NCBI RefSeq assembly: GCF_040137905.1
Contig: NZ_JBEFDG010000030.1
Coordinates: 62,001-126,000, forward strand
DNA from: Corticimicrobacter sp040137905
Lineage (GTDB): Bacteria; Pseudomonadota; Gammaproteobacteria; Burkholderiales; Burkholderiaceae_B
Direction: 5' to 3'
Length of the DNA stretch: 64,000 nt
This document shows positions 37,261 to 45,536 of the stretch, piece after piece. The notes under the pieces are model-generated. The model was not told where the DNA came from. It saw only the letters and a program-made list of their open reading frames with translations, and did no database searches. Both the position numbers and the translations under genes were made by a program. Position 1 is the first letter of the stretch, and every line of letters starts with the position of its first letter.

Positions 37261-37511
37261 CTCGGACTCCATGTATGGGCGGCTGTCGTGGCAGACATCC
37301 GGATGCCGGGTCCGGATTGCCGCAAGCATGAACGACAGTGTGCCAGAGTCCGGCCTGATTGCCTAGAAAGGGGCAGCCCTGTGGCACCCAGGCAGGCAGG
37401 AGATCGGTGTCAGGCAGGGAAGTAGGCAGGTTACACTTCCGATCACGATGACTTTTCCTGTATACATACGCGCGTTCCGTGCCGATGATGCGCCTGCGCT
37501 GGAGCAGTACC

Positions 37512-37916
37512 ATGCACCCTAGGATCAGGGCATTTCTCGACGCACGGGGACTGGTGTCCGTCATGAACCGGACCAAATGGACCGAATTGGCCGAAGGGCT
37601 GGACAGGATCGGCCAGAATGGCCCACTGGCGTCCGTTCGCTATCTTGACCCGGATGTGCGCAGCGGCAAATGCCATATCGACTGGCCGGAGTTCATCAGG
37701 CAGGGGCCCGAGTGGTACGAGTGGCTGGATGTGCATGCCATCGAGGAAATCCATCGTGGCCGCCTGGTGCCGCCTGCCCTGATTGATCATGAAAAAGCGA
37801 TCGAAGCCTGCTTGCTGGCCGTTGGTGTTCCATATAGTCGGGTTGGGCAGGATTTCCGGGTGTGGGGCTATGTTGATAGCCGGCAGCCTCCTGTATATGT
37901 GTCACGCTCCAAATGA
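37512..37916 (+). CDS. Hypothetical protein, DUF6678-like (tentative)
   Basis: A 134-residue soluble protein. NRTKWTELAEGL, DWPEFIRQGPEWYEWLDVHAIE and the end GQDFRVWGYVDSR resemble DUF6678 proteins, which have a KW motif early and a conserved tryptophan-rich middle; I hold this loosely. The start at 37512 has GGAG 9 bases upstream. Its last 4 bases overlap the next gene. The family has no known function, and some members sit among immunity genes. Confidence 0.5.
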   Translation: MHPRIRAFLDARGLVSVMNRTKWTELAEGLDRIGQNGPLASVRYLDPDVRSGKCHIDWPEFIRQGPEWYEWLDVHAIEEIHRGRLVPPALIDHEKAIEACLLAVGVPYSRVGQDFRVWGYVDSRQPPVYVSRSK

Positions 37917-38455
37917 ACAAGCAAAATATTTCTGAGTCGAATATGTCCCAGCCTGCGACCAGCCGGTTGCAGATCGAACGCAGGTCGATCCCCTATGTCA
38001 TCAATGGGAAGTCAAACACATGCGAGCAGTCCGAATTTATCGTCGATGGGCAGCCGCTGTCTACACTGTTAGGTTTTGCCGGCAGTCGACCCTGGTTCGG
38101 CATGACTTTTCTGGATTCCGTAAAGGCTGCCAGGGAAAACCAGCTACAGGGCTTTCTTGGCCTTTGCGTGCCGTTCAACCAGTTTGGTTCCGGGCGCTTT
38201 GTACTGTATCGCTGTCATTGCGGCAGTGATTACTGCGGTGTGATTTCCTGCGAACTGGAGGTCGAAGGTGACCGCGTGTGCTGGCGCGACATCCGTTATG
38301 AAACAGACCCCGAAGAGGCTGAAGACCCGGACGATGATGACGACCGGATCTCTCATGTCATGCCGGACCTGTATTTCGATCTGGCGCAATATCGGGCGTC
38401 CGTGAATGATTTGATTGCGACGCTCGACTCGGGTGGCGGGGCATCGTCCGCCTGA
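37913..38455 (+). CDS. Hypothetical protein with CxCGxxYCGxxxC motif
   Basis: A 180-residue soluble acidic protein. The notable motif is YRCHCGSDYCGVISCELE (about residues 98-115): four cysteines that could bind a metal inside a beta-hairpin, followed by WRDIRYETD. The C-terminus has a run of Asp (DPDDDDD). I do not recognise a named family. Two in-frame ATGs (37913, 37943) are possible; the first overlaps the previous stop by 4 bases (ATGA), so coupling is likely. Confidence 0.6.
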   Translation: MNKQNISESNMSQPATSRLQIERRSIPYVINGKSNTCEQSEFIVDGQPLSTLLGFAGSRPWFGMTFLDSVKAARENQLQGFLGLCVPFNQFGSGRFVLYRCHCGSDYCGVISCELEVEGDRVCWRDIRYETDPEEAEDPDDDDDRISHVMPDLYFDLAQYRASVNDLIATLDSGGGASSA

Positions 38456-38495
38456 ATGGCTGCCATGCCTGGGAAGATAAACTCGAAATCAAGGT

Positions 38496-39068
38496 ATGGA
38501 TATGGTGAACAGGGAAATCATTTTGATGAGGCATGGACGGCCTGATCTGTCCTCATCACAAAAAATCCCGGCTCGTGAGATGCAAGATTGGATGGCACAG
38601 TATGACTGTGCCGAGATTGTTGACGAGCAGGCTCCTGATGCCTGCATGACACTGGCTGCTTCAGCCAGTGTCATTGTGTCGAGCAGCGCGCCCAGGGCGC
38701 GTTCTTCCCTGCAGGCGTTGGGGTTTGAGCCCGATATCGTGGATGATGTTTTCTGCGAAGCGCAATTGCCTCATACACACTGGCATCATCCACGCCTCTC
38801 CCCATTTACGTGGGCATTTGTTTTTCGAGTGCTCTGGCTATGCGGTTTTTCGGGCGCGGCCGAAAGTGTCCGTTGCGCGAAACGGCGAGCACATATGGCG
38901 GCACAACGGCTTCAGGACTTATCCAGTGAGGGTCGTGTTTTCCTGGCAGGGCACGGTGTCATGAATCGATTGATTGCCAGGCACCTGGAAGCAGACGGGT
39001 GGACGTGCCACGCCCGGAGCGGAAGCGGATACTGGAGTGTCATGGTCTATCGGCGTGTGCCTGGGTAA
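38496..39068 (+). CDS. Histidine phosphatase family protein
   Basis: A 190-residue protein of the phosphoglycerate-mutase-like superfamily. LMRHGRPD holds the phosphorylated His and adjacent Arg; VIVSSSAPRARSS and FLAGHGVMNRLIA give the second Arg and second His of the site. The middle has a hydrophobic, Trp-rich stretch (TWAFVFRVLWLCGF). Substrate unknown. Start could be ATG 38496 or 38502. It follows the two unknown genes by 40 bases on the same strand. Confidence 0.8.
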   Translation: MDMVNREIILMRHGRPDLSSSQKIPAREMQDWMAQYDCAEIVDEQAPDACMTLAASASVIVSSSAPRARSSLQALGFEPDIVDDVFCEAQLPHTHWHHPRLSPFTWAFVFRVLWLCGFSGAAESVRCAKRRAHMAAQRLQDLSSEGRVFLAGHGVMNRLIARHLEADGWTCHARSGSGYWSVMVYRRVPG

Positions 39069-39107
39069 CCTGTGCGGGAAAGCCTCTTGAAACTGATGTC
39101 GTGAGCT

Positions 39108-39695
39108 TTAGATACGGTTGCTCAATTCTTCCCGCACCTGCATCAGGGCAAAGCCCAGCAGGTTGAGGCCGCGCCAGAGCATGGGATTGCCTGCATGCGT
39201 ATCGTCCTGGGCCATGCCGATGCCCCAGATGCGGTCCACAGGGCTGGCTTCGACCAGGATGCGTGAGCCTGTCTGCCTCAGGTAGTCGCCCAGGTTCTCG
39301 TTCTGGCCGAACTTGGCCTGGTTGGCCCGGACCACGATATTGAATCGCTGGGCCAGCCAGGTCGCATCGTCAAAGCCGCGTACCTGCCGCCCCAGGGCCT
39401 TGGCGGCACCGGGGTTGGAGGCCTGGAGGATCTTGGCGTGGTTTTCGTGATCGCCAAAGAGACGGGCTTTCTCGGCCATCATGAAATGTTCGGCGCTGGC
39501 GTAGCGATGTCCGTCCACGACGAACGGGGCACCGTACCATTGGCTGAAGCAACTGGCTGTGATGCCTGACTTGGCCTGCTGGTGCCCCCAGAAGAACACA
39601 TATTTGAGTTTTTCGCCTGCATTGAAGCGTTTGCGCAATGCCTGCAGGAATTGGGTGTCGTCGATACCGGCAGCGGTTTCAGGTCGGTGCGTCAT
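39108..39695 (-). CDS. NADAR family protein (YbiA-like)
   Basis: A 195-residue cytoplasmic enzyme. FWGHQ, SCFSQWYGAPFVVDGHRYASAEHFMMAEKARLF and the late SPVDRIWGIGMAQDD..NPMLWRGLNLLGFALMQVRE are the NADAR hallmarks. YbiA-type members cleave N-glycosidic bonds of riboflavin-pathway intermediates, and NADAR domains have also been shown to remove ADP-ribose from guanosine in DNA. No DarT-like toxin is adjacent. The start at 39695 begins the recognisable protein; the frame continues upstream without homology. Confidence 0.88.
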   Translation of the reverse strand: MTHRPETAAGIDDTQFLQALRKRFNAGEKLKYVFFWGHQQAKSGITASCFSQWYGAPFVVDGHRYASAEHFMMAEKARLFGDHENHAKILQASNPGAAKALGRQVRGFDDATWLAQRFNIVVRANQAKFGQNENLGDYLRQTGSRILVEASPVDRIWGIGMAQDDTHAGNPMLWRGLNLLGFALMQVREELSNRI

Positions 39696-39751
39696 GGTTT
39701 GCCTGAATGGATAAAAGCGGCAGTATGCATGATTTGCATGCACTGGGCCAA

Positions 39752-40099
39752 TCAGGTCGCCGCATGGAAACGACTCCAGCCGATCAGCAGGATGCCGGCC
39801 ACGATCGCCCAGGCCACTGTGGCACCGATCAGCGTGGCGGGCAGGCTGTAGCGTACGCTGCCGTAATACACCGCCAGCAGATAGGCAGCATAGGGGGCCA
39901 GTGACCACAGCCCGAAAAGCGCCGTGGCCTGCAGGTCTGCTGCAGTACGTGAGGTGCCCACGATGAAGTGGGCGATCAGGGCAAAGGTCGGAAACAGCGG
40001 CACCAGGCCGGCGATGAAGAAACTGCGAGACTTGGACAGCAGGGCAATGACGAGCACCGTCAAGGCACCGAGCAGCATTTTGAGAAACAGGGAAACCAT
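39752..40099 (-). CDS. GlpM family membrane protein
   Basis: A 115-residue inner-membrane protein with four hydrophobic helices. MLLGALTVLVIALLSKSRSFFIAGLVPLFPTFALIAHFIVG matches GlpM, first linked to alginate and glycerol metabolism in Pseudomonas; its biochemical role is unknown. The ATG at 40099 begins the family match. It is 56 bases upstream of the NADAR gene and beyond the acnB terminator. Confidence 0.85.
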   Translation of the reverse strand: MVSLFLKMLLGALTVLVIALLSKSRSFFIAGLVPLFPTFALIAHFIVGTSRTAADLQATALFGLWSLAPYAAYLLAVYYGSVRYSLPATLIGATVAWAIVAGILLIGWSRFHAAT

Positions 40100-40154
40100 G
40101 GCAAACGGAGTGTGACGGTCAGGAAATGCAAGAAAAGCCGTATTCTGGCTGGCT

Positions 40155-40198
40155 GAAAACAGCAACGCTCCTGGATCGTGAGAAACCAGGAGCGTTGC
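40155..40198 (-). terminator. Terminator of acnB
   Basis: A 13-base perfect stem GCAACGCTCCTGG/CCAGGAGCGTTGC (40162-40174 with 40186-40198) with an 11-base loop is followed on the minus strand by TGTTTTC. It sits 57 bases after the acnB stop. Confidence 0.75.
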
Positions 40199-40254
40199 GC
40201 GTGGCGAAACCGGTGTTGCGCGACTGTGAAGTGATGCAACCCGGATGCCGGGGA

Positions 40255-42846
40255 TCAGGCGCTGACGGTGTCTGCCACGTCCTTGTAGTCTTCGATCTTG
40301 TCGAAGTTCAGGTACTGGTAGATCTTGTCGCCGTTCTCGTTGATCACACCGATATCGGCCATGTACTCTTCCTTGGTCGGAATGCGGCCCAGGCGCGAGC
40401 AGATGGCAGCCAGTTCGGCCGAACCCAGGTACACGTTGGTGTTCTTGCCGAGACGGTTGGGGAAGTTGCGGGTGCTGGTTGACATCACCGTGGCACCTTC
40501 GCGCACCTGTGCCTGGTTACCCATGCAGAGTGAGCAGCCCGGCATTTCGGTACGCGCACCTGCCGTGCCGAACACACCGTAGTGGCCTTCCTCGGTCAGT
40601 TGCTGGGCATCCATCTTGGTCGGCGGGGCGACCCACAGCTTGACCGGGATGTCACGCTTGCCTTCGAGCAGCTTGGAGGCGGCACGGAAGTGACCGATGT
40701 TGGTCATGCAACTGCCGATGAACACTTCGTCGATCTTGGCACCTGCCACGTCAGACAGCGTCTTGACGTCATCGGGGTCATTGGGGCAGGCGACGATGGG
40801 CTCATGCACGTCGGCCAGGTCGATGTCGATCACGGCGGCGTACTCGGCGTCTGCATCCGGCTCCAGCAGCTTGGGATCAGCCAGCCAGGCTTCCATGGCG
40901 GCGATGCGGCGGCGCAGGCTGCGTTCGTCCTGATAACCGTTGGCGATCATCCACTTCAGCATCACGATGTTGCTGTTGAGATACTCGATGATCGGGTCCT
41001 TGTTCAGGCGCACCGTGCAACCGGCAGCCGAACGCTCGGCGGAGGCGTCGGACAGTTCGAATGCCTGTTCCACCTTGAGGTCGGGCAGACCTTCGATTTC
41101 CAGGATACGACCGGAGAAGATGTTCTTCTTGCCTTGCTTGGCAACGGTCAGCAGGCCTTGCTTGATGGCGTACAGCGGAATGGCATTGACCAGATCGCGC
41201 AGTGTGACGCCCGGCTGCAACTTGCCCTTGAAGCGGACCAGCACGGATTCGGGCATGTCCAGCGGCATCACGCCGGTGGCAGCGGCAAAGGCCACCAGGC
41301 CGGAACCGGCCGGGAAGCTGATGCCGATCGGGAACCTGGTGTGCGAGTCACCGCCGGTACCGACGGTATCCGGCAGCAGCATGCGGTTGAGCCACGAGTG
41401 GATCACGCCATCGCCCGGACGCAGCGAAATGCCGCCGCGCGTGCTGATGAAGGCCGGCAGCGTGTGATGGGTCTTGACGTCGACAGGCTTGGGATAGGCG
41501 GCGGTGTGGCAGAACGACTGCATCACCAGGTCAGCCGAAAAGCCCAGGCAGGCCAGATCCTTGAGTTCGTCGCGGGTCATCGGGCCGGTGGTGTCCTGGC
41601 TGCCGACCGAGGTCATCTTGGGTTCGCAGTAGGTGCCTGGGCGGATGCCGGTGCCTTCAGGCAGGCCACAGGCGCGGCCCACCATCTTTTGTGCCAGAGT
41701 GTAGCCCTTGCCGGTGTCGGCAGGATTTTGCGGCAGACGGAACAGTTCGGACGGTGCCAGACCCAGCGTTTCACGTGCCTTGGCGGTCAGGCCACGGCCA
41801 ATGATCAGCGGAATGCGGCCGCCAGCGCGCACTTCGTCGAACAGCACTTCGGACTTGACCTTGAATTCGGCAATGATGGCGCCGTTCTTGATGGCCTTGC
41901 CTTCATAGGGGCGCAGCTCGACCACGTCGCCCATTTCCATCTGCGACACATCCAGCTCGATCGGCAGGGCACCGGCATCTTCCATGGTGTTGTAGAAGAT
42001 CGGGGCAATCTTGCTGCCCAGGCACACGCCGCCAAAACGCTTGTTCGGCACGAAGGGGATGTCGTCGCCGGTGAACCACAGCACCGAGTTGGTGGCGGAC
42101 TTGCGCGAGGAACCGGTACCGACCACATCGCCCACGTAGGCGACCAGGTGGCCCTTTTCCTTGAGCGACTCGATGAACTTGACCGGGCCGCGCTTGCCGT
42201 CTTCCTCGGGCTGGAAGGCTGCGCCATCGCGCTTGTTCTTGAGCATGGCCAGCGCGTGCATCGGGATGTCCGGGCGCGTGGTGGCATCGGGGGCGGGCGA
42301 CAGATCGTCGGTATTGGTTTCGCCAGGGACCTTGAAAACGGTGATGGTCAGGCTTTCCGGCACTTCGGGACGGCTGGTGAACCATTCTGCGTCGGCCCAG
42401 CTCTGCAGCACGGCACGGGCATTGGCATTGCCCTTGTCGGCCTTTTCCTTGACGTCGTGGAAGGCATCGAACACCAGCAGGGTCTTCTTGAGGCCCTCGG
42501 CCGCGGCGGCACCTACCTCTGCGTCATCCAGCAGTTCGATCAGCGGGGCAACGTTGTAGCCGCCCAGCATGGTGCCGAGCAGTTCGACCGCGTGCTTGCG
42601 GCTGATCAGTGCACACGGTTCCTTGCCGAGCGCGATGGCTGCCAGATAGGAGGCCTTGACCTTGGCGGCATCATCCACACCGGCCGGCACGCGATATGTC
42701 AGCAGGTCGAGCAGGAAATCGGCTTCGCCTGCCGGAGGCGACTTGATCAGTTCGATCAGATCGGCCGTTTGCCGGGCAGAAAGGGGCAGGGGAGGAATAC
42801 CAAGCGCGGCGCGTTCGGCGGCATGTTGACGATAGGCTTCTAGCAT
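40255..42846 (-). CDS. acnB: Aconitate hydratase B
   Basis: An 863-residue [4Fe-4S] aconitase, the main TCA enzyme, also able to bind RNA when iron is lost. The N-terminal HEAT-like domain (about 1-160) starts MLEAYRQHAAERAALGIPPLPL, followed by the swivel domain and the three cluster domains; this order marks AcnB. Cluster cysteines are in GSCMTNIGHFRAA and PGCSLCMGNQ. Start at 42846 is the conserved beginning. A good promoter and an inverted repeat lie upstream, next to a divergent ArsR-family gene. Confidence 0.97.
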   Translation of the reverse strand: MLEAYRQHAAERAALGIPPLPLSARQTADLIELIKSPPAGEADFLLDLLTYRVPAGVDDAAKVKASYLAAIALGKEPCALISRKHAVELLGTMLGGYNVAPLIELLDDAEVGAAAAEGLKKTLLVFDAFHDVKEKADKGNANARAVLQSWADAEWFTSRPEVPESLTITVFKVPGETNTDDLSPAPDATTRPDIPMHALAMLKNKRDGAAFQPEEDGKRGPVKFIESLKEKGHLVAYVGDVVGTGSSRKSATNSVLWFTGDDIPFVPNKRFGGVCLGSKIAPIFYNTMEDAGALPIELDVSQMEMGDVVELRPYEGKAIKNGAIIAEFKVKSEVLFDEVRAGGRIPLIIGRGLTAKARETLGLAPSELFRLPQNPADTGKGYTLAQKMVGRACGLPEGTGIRPGTYCEPKMTSVGSQDTTGPMTRDELKDLACLGFSADLVMQSFCHTAAYPKPVDVKTHHTLPAFISTRGGISLRPGDGVIHSWLNRMLLPDTVGTGGDSHTRFPIGISFPAGSGLVAFAAATGVMPLDMPESVLVRFKGKLQPGVTLRDLVNAIPLYAIKQGLLTVAKQGKKNIFSGRILEIEGLPDLKVEQAFELSDASAERSAAGCTVRLNKDPIIEYLNSNIVMLKWMIANGYQDERSLRRRIAAMEAWLADPKLLEPDADAEYAAVIDIDLADVHEPIVACPNDPDDVKTLSDVAGAKIDEVFIGSCMTNIGHFRAASKLLEGKRDIPVKLWVAPPTKMDAQQLTEEGHYGVFGTAGARTEMPGCSLCMGNQAQVREGATVMSTSTRNFPNRLGKNTNVYLGSAELAAICSRLGRIPTKEEYMADIGVINENGDKIYQYLNFDKIEDYKDVADTVSA

Positions 42847-42923
42847 GGCGGCCTGTATATGAGAAGTGAGTGGGAAAATCCGGATTGCATACCACAGCGT
42901 GTGAGTCTGCACCCATTGACCGT

Positions 42924-42952
42924 ATTGTAGGACGAAGCCTGCAGACTGGCAA
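42924..42952 (-). promoter_or_regulatory. Promoter of acnB
   Basis: Read on the minus strand, TTGCCA (42952-42947) and TACAAT (42929-42924) are spaced exactly 17 bases. Both match five of six consensus positions. Transcription would start near 42917, giving a leader of about 70 bases. The inverted repeat at 42955-42975 lies 2 bases upstream of the -35. Confidence 0.65.
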
Positions 42953-42954
42953 TA

Positions 42955-42975
42955 CTCTTATATAAGACATAAGAG
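42955..42975. promoter_or_regulatory. Candidate operator of the ArsR-family (YgaV/BigR-like) regulator
   Basis: CTCTTAT and ATAAGAG form a perfect 7-base inverted repeat with a 7-base centre, and CTTATATAAG (42957-42966) is a second palindrome inside it. AT-rich dyads of this kind are typical ArsR/SmtB-family sites. It lies 70 bases before the regulator gene and adjoins the acnB -35. Confidence 0.5.
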
Positions 42976-43045
42976 GCGTTGCGGCTTTGCAGCATGGTTT
43001 TTGTCTGTTGGGCTGATAAACAGGGCTTTGCGATAAAATCGGGCC

Positions 43046-43357
43046 ATGAATACGCATGTCGCAGACAAGGAATTCCTGCTCGCCGGTGCCGCCGAGGCTG
43101 CCGCGCTGCTCAAGGCTGTGGGCAATCCCCACCGCCTGCTTGTCCTGTGCCTGCTCATCGAACGCCAGGAAATGAGCGTCGGTGCGCTGCTTGAGCATGT
43201 CGACCTCAGCCAGTCGGCACTGTCGCAGCATCTGGCGCGAATGCGCGAGGAAGGTATGGTGGCTTATCGCCGTGAAGCGCAAACGCTCCACTATCGCATT
43301 GCCGATCCGCGCATCGAGCGCCTGATCGCCACGCTCAAAGATATTTTCTGCCCCTGA
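43046..43357 (+). CDS. ArsR-family transcriptional repressor, YgaV/BigR/SqrR-like
   Basis: A 103-residue winged-helix dimer. LLKAVGNPHRLLVLCLL and SQSALSQHLARMREEGMV (recognition helix) are very like E. coli YgaV, as is the end IATLKDIFCP. Two cysteines, 35 and 102, sit at nearly the same spacing as the sulfide/redox-sensing pair of BigR and SqrR, so it probably senses persulfide or redox by a Cys-Cys bridge. The usual rhodanese or sulfur dioxygenase partner is absent. yicC begins 23 bases after it. Sensing chemistry is inference. Confidence 0.85.
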   Translation: MNTHVADKEFLLAGAAEAAALLKAVGNPHRLLVLCLLIERQEMSVGALLEHVDLSQSALSQHLARMREEGMVAYRREAQTLHYRIADPRIERLIATLKDIFCP

Positions 43358-43380
43358 TGGGGCCCAACCGGACATTGCCC

Positions 43381-44316
43381 ATGATTCTCAGCATGACTGC
43401 CTTCGGCAGCGGCACCGCACGGCACGACGATACCCAACTCACCATCGAGCTGCGAGGGGTCAACAGCCGTTTTCTCGATCTTCATTTCAAGTTGCCGGAC
43501 GAATACCGCCACGCCGAAAGTCGCCTGCGTGAATTGTTGTCGGCTCGTCTGCTGCGCGGCAAGGTCGAGATACGGCTGGCCAGCCAGGGGGCACGCAGCG
43601 ATGTCGCGCGCATTCCCGACATGGCTGCGCTTGAGGCCTTGGCTCGCCAACTGGCGCAGGTACGCAGCATTCTGCCGGATACGCCTGCGCCCCGTCTGCA
43701 GGAAGTGCTGCAGTGGCTGGGCGGGCAGGCCGAGCAATCCGATCCTGGCGAGCGCGAGCAGGTGCAACTGGCGCTGACCCTGGAGGCTGCAGAAACGGCG
43801 CTGACCCAGTTCGTGCAGGCGCGCGAGCGCGAAGGCGCACGCCTGGCCGAGGTGGTCATGGGCTGCGCGGATACAATTGTCACGATTCTTGATGCTCTGG
43901 AGCCGCAGTTGCCGGGTATTCAGGACGATTACCGGCAGAAACTCCAGGGCCGCCTGCAGGAATCGGTGGCGCAGGCATTTCCGGGGGGCTTTGCTCATAT
44001 CGGTGGGCAGGAATTGTCGGAACGTCTGGCCAGTGAGGCCAATCTGTTTGCCTTGCGTATCGATGTGGCGGAAGAAATCGCCCGCCTGCGCTCGCACCTG
44101 GCCGAACTGCGGCACCTGTTGCAGCATGGTGCTGCCGAGGATGCTCGTGGCAAGCGCACCAGTGCGGGCAAGCGGCTGGATTTCCTGTTCCAGGAAATGA
44201 ACCGTGAAGCCAATACGCTGGGCTCCAAGTCGGGCGCGCTGGTCATGACCCGTGCGGCGATGGATCTCAAGTTGCAGATCGAGCAGATGCGCGAGCAGGC
44301 TGCAAATTTTGAATGA
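43381..44316 (+). CDS. yicC: YicC family endoribonuclease
   Basis: A 311-residue protein. MILSMTAFGSG at the start, LRGVNSRFLDLHFKLPDE and the end GKRLDFLFQEMNREANTLGSKSG are the YicC signatures; E. coli YicC has RNase activity toward small RNA. The ATG at 43381 begins the conserved sequence; the frame opens 8 codons earlier. rph follows 33 bases later, pairing two RNA-processing enzymes. Confidence 0.93.
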   Translation: MILSMTAFGSGTARHDDTQLTIELRGVNSRFLDLHFKLPDEYRHAESRLRELLSARLLRGKVEIRLASQGARSDVARIPDMAALEALARQLAQVRSILPDTPAPRLQEVLQWLGGQAEQSDPGEREQVQLALTLEAAETALTQFVQAREREGARLAEVVMGCADTIVTILDALEPQLPGIQDDYRQKLQGRLQESVAQAFPGGFAHIGGQELSERLASEANLFALRIDVAEEIARLRSHLAELRHLLQHGAAEDARGKRTSAGKRLDFLFQEMNREANTLGSKSGALVMTRAAMDLKLQIEQMREQAANFE

Positions 44317-44349
44317 CCGCATGAATGCCCATGCAACCAGGATATCTCC

Positions 44350-45096
44350 ATGAATGACTCGACTTCCCATATCCGTGCCCACGGGCGCAGCCCCGATGCG
44401 TTGCGTGATCTGTCGCTGGAGCGTGGCTTTACCTGTCATGCCGAAGGTTCGGTGCTGATCCGCATGGGGCAGACCCATGTACTGTGCACGGCCAGCGTGC
44501 TCGATAAAGTGCCGCCTTTTCTCAAAGGCAAGGGGCAGGGCTGGGTGACGGCCGAGTACGGCATGTTGCCGCGTGCGACCCATACGCGGAGTGATCGTGA
44601 GGCGGCCAAGGGCAAGCAGAGTGGGCGAACCCAGGAAATCCAGCGTCTGATCGGTCGCAGCCTGCGCGCGGTGTTCGATCTGCAGAAACTGGGCGAGCGC
44701 ACCCTGCATCTCGATTGCGATGTGCTGCAGGCTGATGGCGGAACCCGCTGTGCCTCGATTACCGGTGCCTGGGTGGCCGCCGCCGATGCTGTCGATCTGC
44801 TGCTGCAGCGCGGTGATCTGGACGAATCTCCGATCCTTGATCAGGTGGCGGCCGTGTCGGTGGGGCTGTATCGCGGTGCGCCGCTGCTGGATCTCGACTA
44901 TATAGAGGATTCGGGTTGCGAGGCCGATGTCAATGTGGTGATGACGGGCCAGGGTAATCTGGTCGAGGTGCAAGGCACGGCCGAAGGCCGGGCCTTTTCT
45001 CGCCAGGAACTGGATGGACTGCTGGATCTGGCCCAGGGCGGCATTGCGCAACTGGTGACGCAGCAACGGGCGCATCTACGACCTTTTGGCGGTTGA
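44350..45096 (+). CDS. rph: Ribonuclease PH
   Basis: A 248-residue phosphorolytic 3'-5' exoribonuclease that trims tRNA 3' ends. GFTCHAEGSVLIRMGQTHVLCTASV near the start, YGMLPRATHTRSDREAAKGKQSGRTQEIQRLIGRSLRA (phosphate-binding arginines) and GGTRCASITGA are the family blocks. Length is standard for the hexameric enzyme. It probably shares the mRNA of yicC. Confidence 0.96.
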   Translation: MNDSTSHIRAHGRSPDALRDLSLERGFTCHAEGSVLIRMGQTHVLCTASVLDKVPPFLKGKGQGWVTAEYGMLPRATHTRSDREAAKGKQSGRTQEIQRLIGRSLRAVFDLQKLGERTLHLDCDVLQADGGTRCASITGAWVAAADAVDLLLQRGDLDESPILDQVAAVSVGLYRGAPLLDLDYIEDSGCEADVNVVMTGQGNLVEVQGTAEGRAFSRQELDGLLDLAQGGIAQLVTQQRAHLRPFGG

Positions 45097-45125
45097 TCTT
45101 CGGGGACAAGAGGGCATAATGTCCC
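45093..45125 (+). promoter_or_regulatory. Candidate promoter with inverted repeat before the small unknown gene
   Basis: TTGATC (45093-45098) and CATAAT (45115-45120) are 16 bases apart, starting inside the rph stop region. GGGACA (45103-45108) and TGTCCC (45120-45125) form an inverted repeat that straddles the -10 and could be an operator. Confidence 0.35.
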
Positions 45126-45173
45126 TATCGGCTGCAGTGCTCCTGCGGCCAGATCACCACCAAGGAGGAGACT

Positions 45174-45476
45174 ATGACAATCGTGAAAAGCGATGGCGGT
45201 ATCGTCGATACCTGCGCAGAACAGGCTGCGCTGCTGTCCAAGCGGGCACACAAGGAAGCCCTGTCAGGGGCTGCGCGGGATGCCGAAGTGGCGATACTGC
45301 TGGACGGATTCCGGCAGCAGATTGTCCGCAGCGGCAGTGATATCGACCCCGAGGATGTGGCCCGGAAACTGGCAACCCGTCTGCGGCTCTATGCAGATAC
45401 GCTTTACGACGAAATGCCCGAGGCCAAGGAAGTGTTGCTGAGGCTGGCTGAGGGCGTGGAGCGCCAGGAGGCTTGA
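45174..45476 (+). CDS. Small hypothetical protein
   Basis: A 100-residue soluble, largely helical protein starting MTIVKSDGGIVDTCAEQAALL. I do not recognise the family. It has one cysteine near the N-terminus and amphipathic helices (RLRLYADTLYDEMPEAKEVLLRLAEGVE). The ribosome site AAGGAGG (45162-45168) is the strongest in the window, 5 bases before the ATG, predicting high translation. Own promoter and terminator suggest a monocistronic, well-expressed gene. Confidence 0.65.
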   Translation: MTIVKSDGGIVDTCAEQAALLSKRAHKEALSGAARDAEVAILLDGFRQQIVRSGSDIDPEDVARKLATRLRLYADTLYDEMPEAKEVLLRLAEGVERQEA

Positions 45477-45494
45477 GGTAGCCGAAGGGGGCAG

Positions 45495-45536
45495 GAAAAA
45501 TACCGGTAGCGTGCCGCGCTGACCGGTATTTTTCTT
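45495..45536. terminator. Bidirectional intrinsic terminator
   Basis: AAAATACCGGT pairs with ACCGGTATTTT around a 14-base loop (45496-45532), with A-run on the left and T-run on the right. It separates the small plus-strand gene from the minus-strand orphan whose stop is at 45537. Confidence 0.85.

Noticed and set aside
40582..42843. 753-codon open frame on the plus strand opposite acnB
   Set aside because: It mirrors acnB codon by codon in a GC-rich gene; the translation has no recognisable domain, whereas acnB is complete and conserved.
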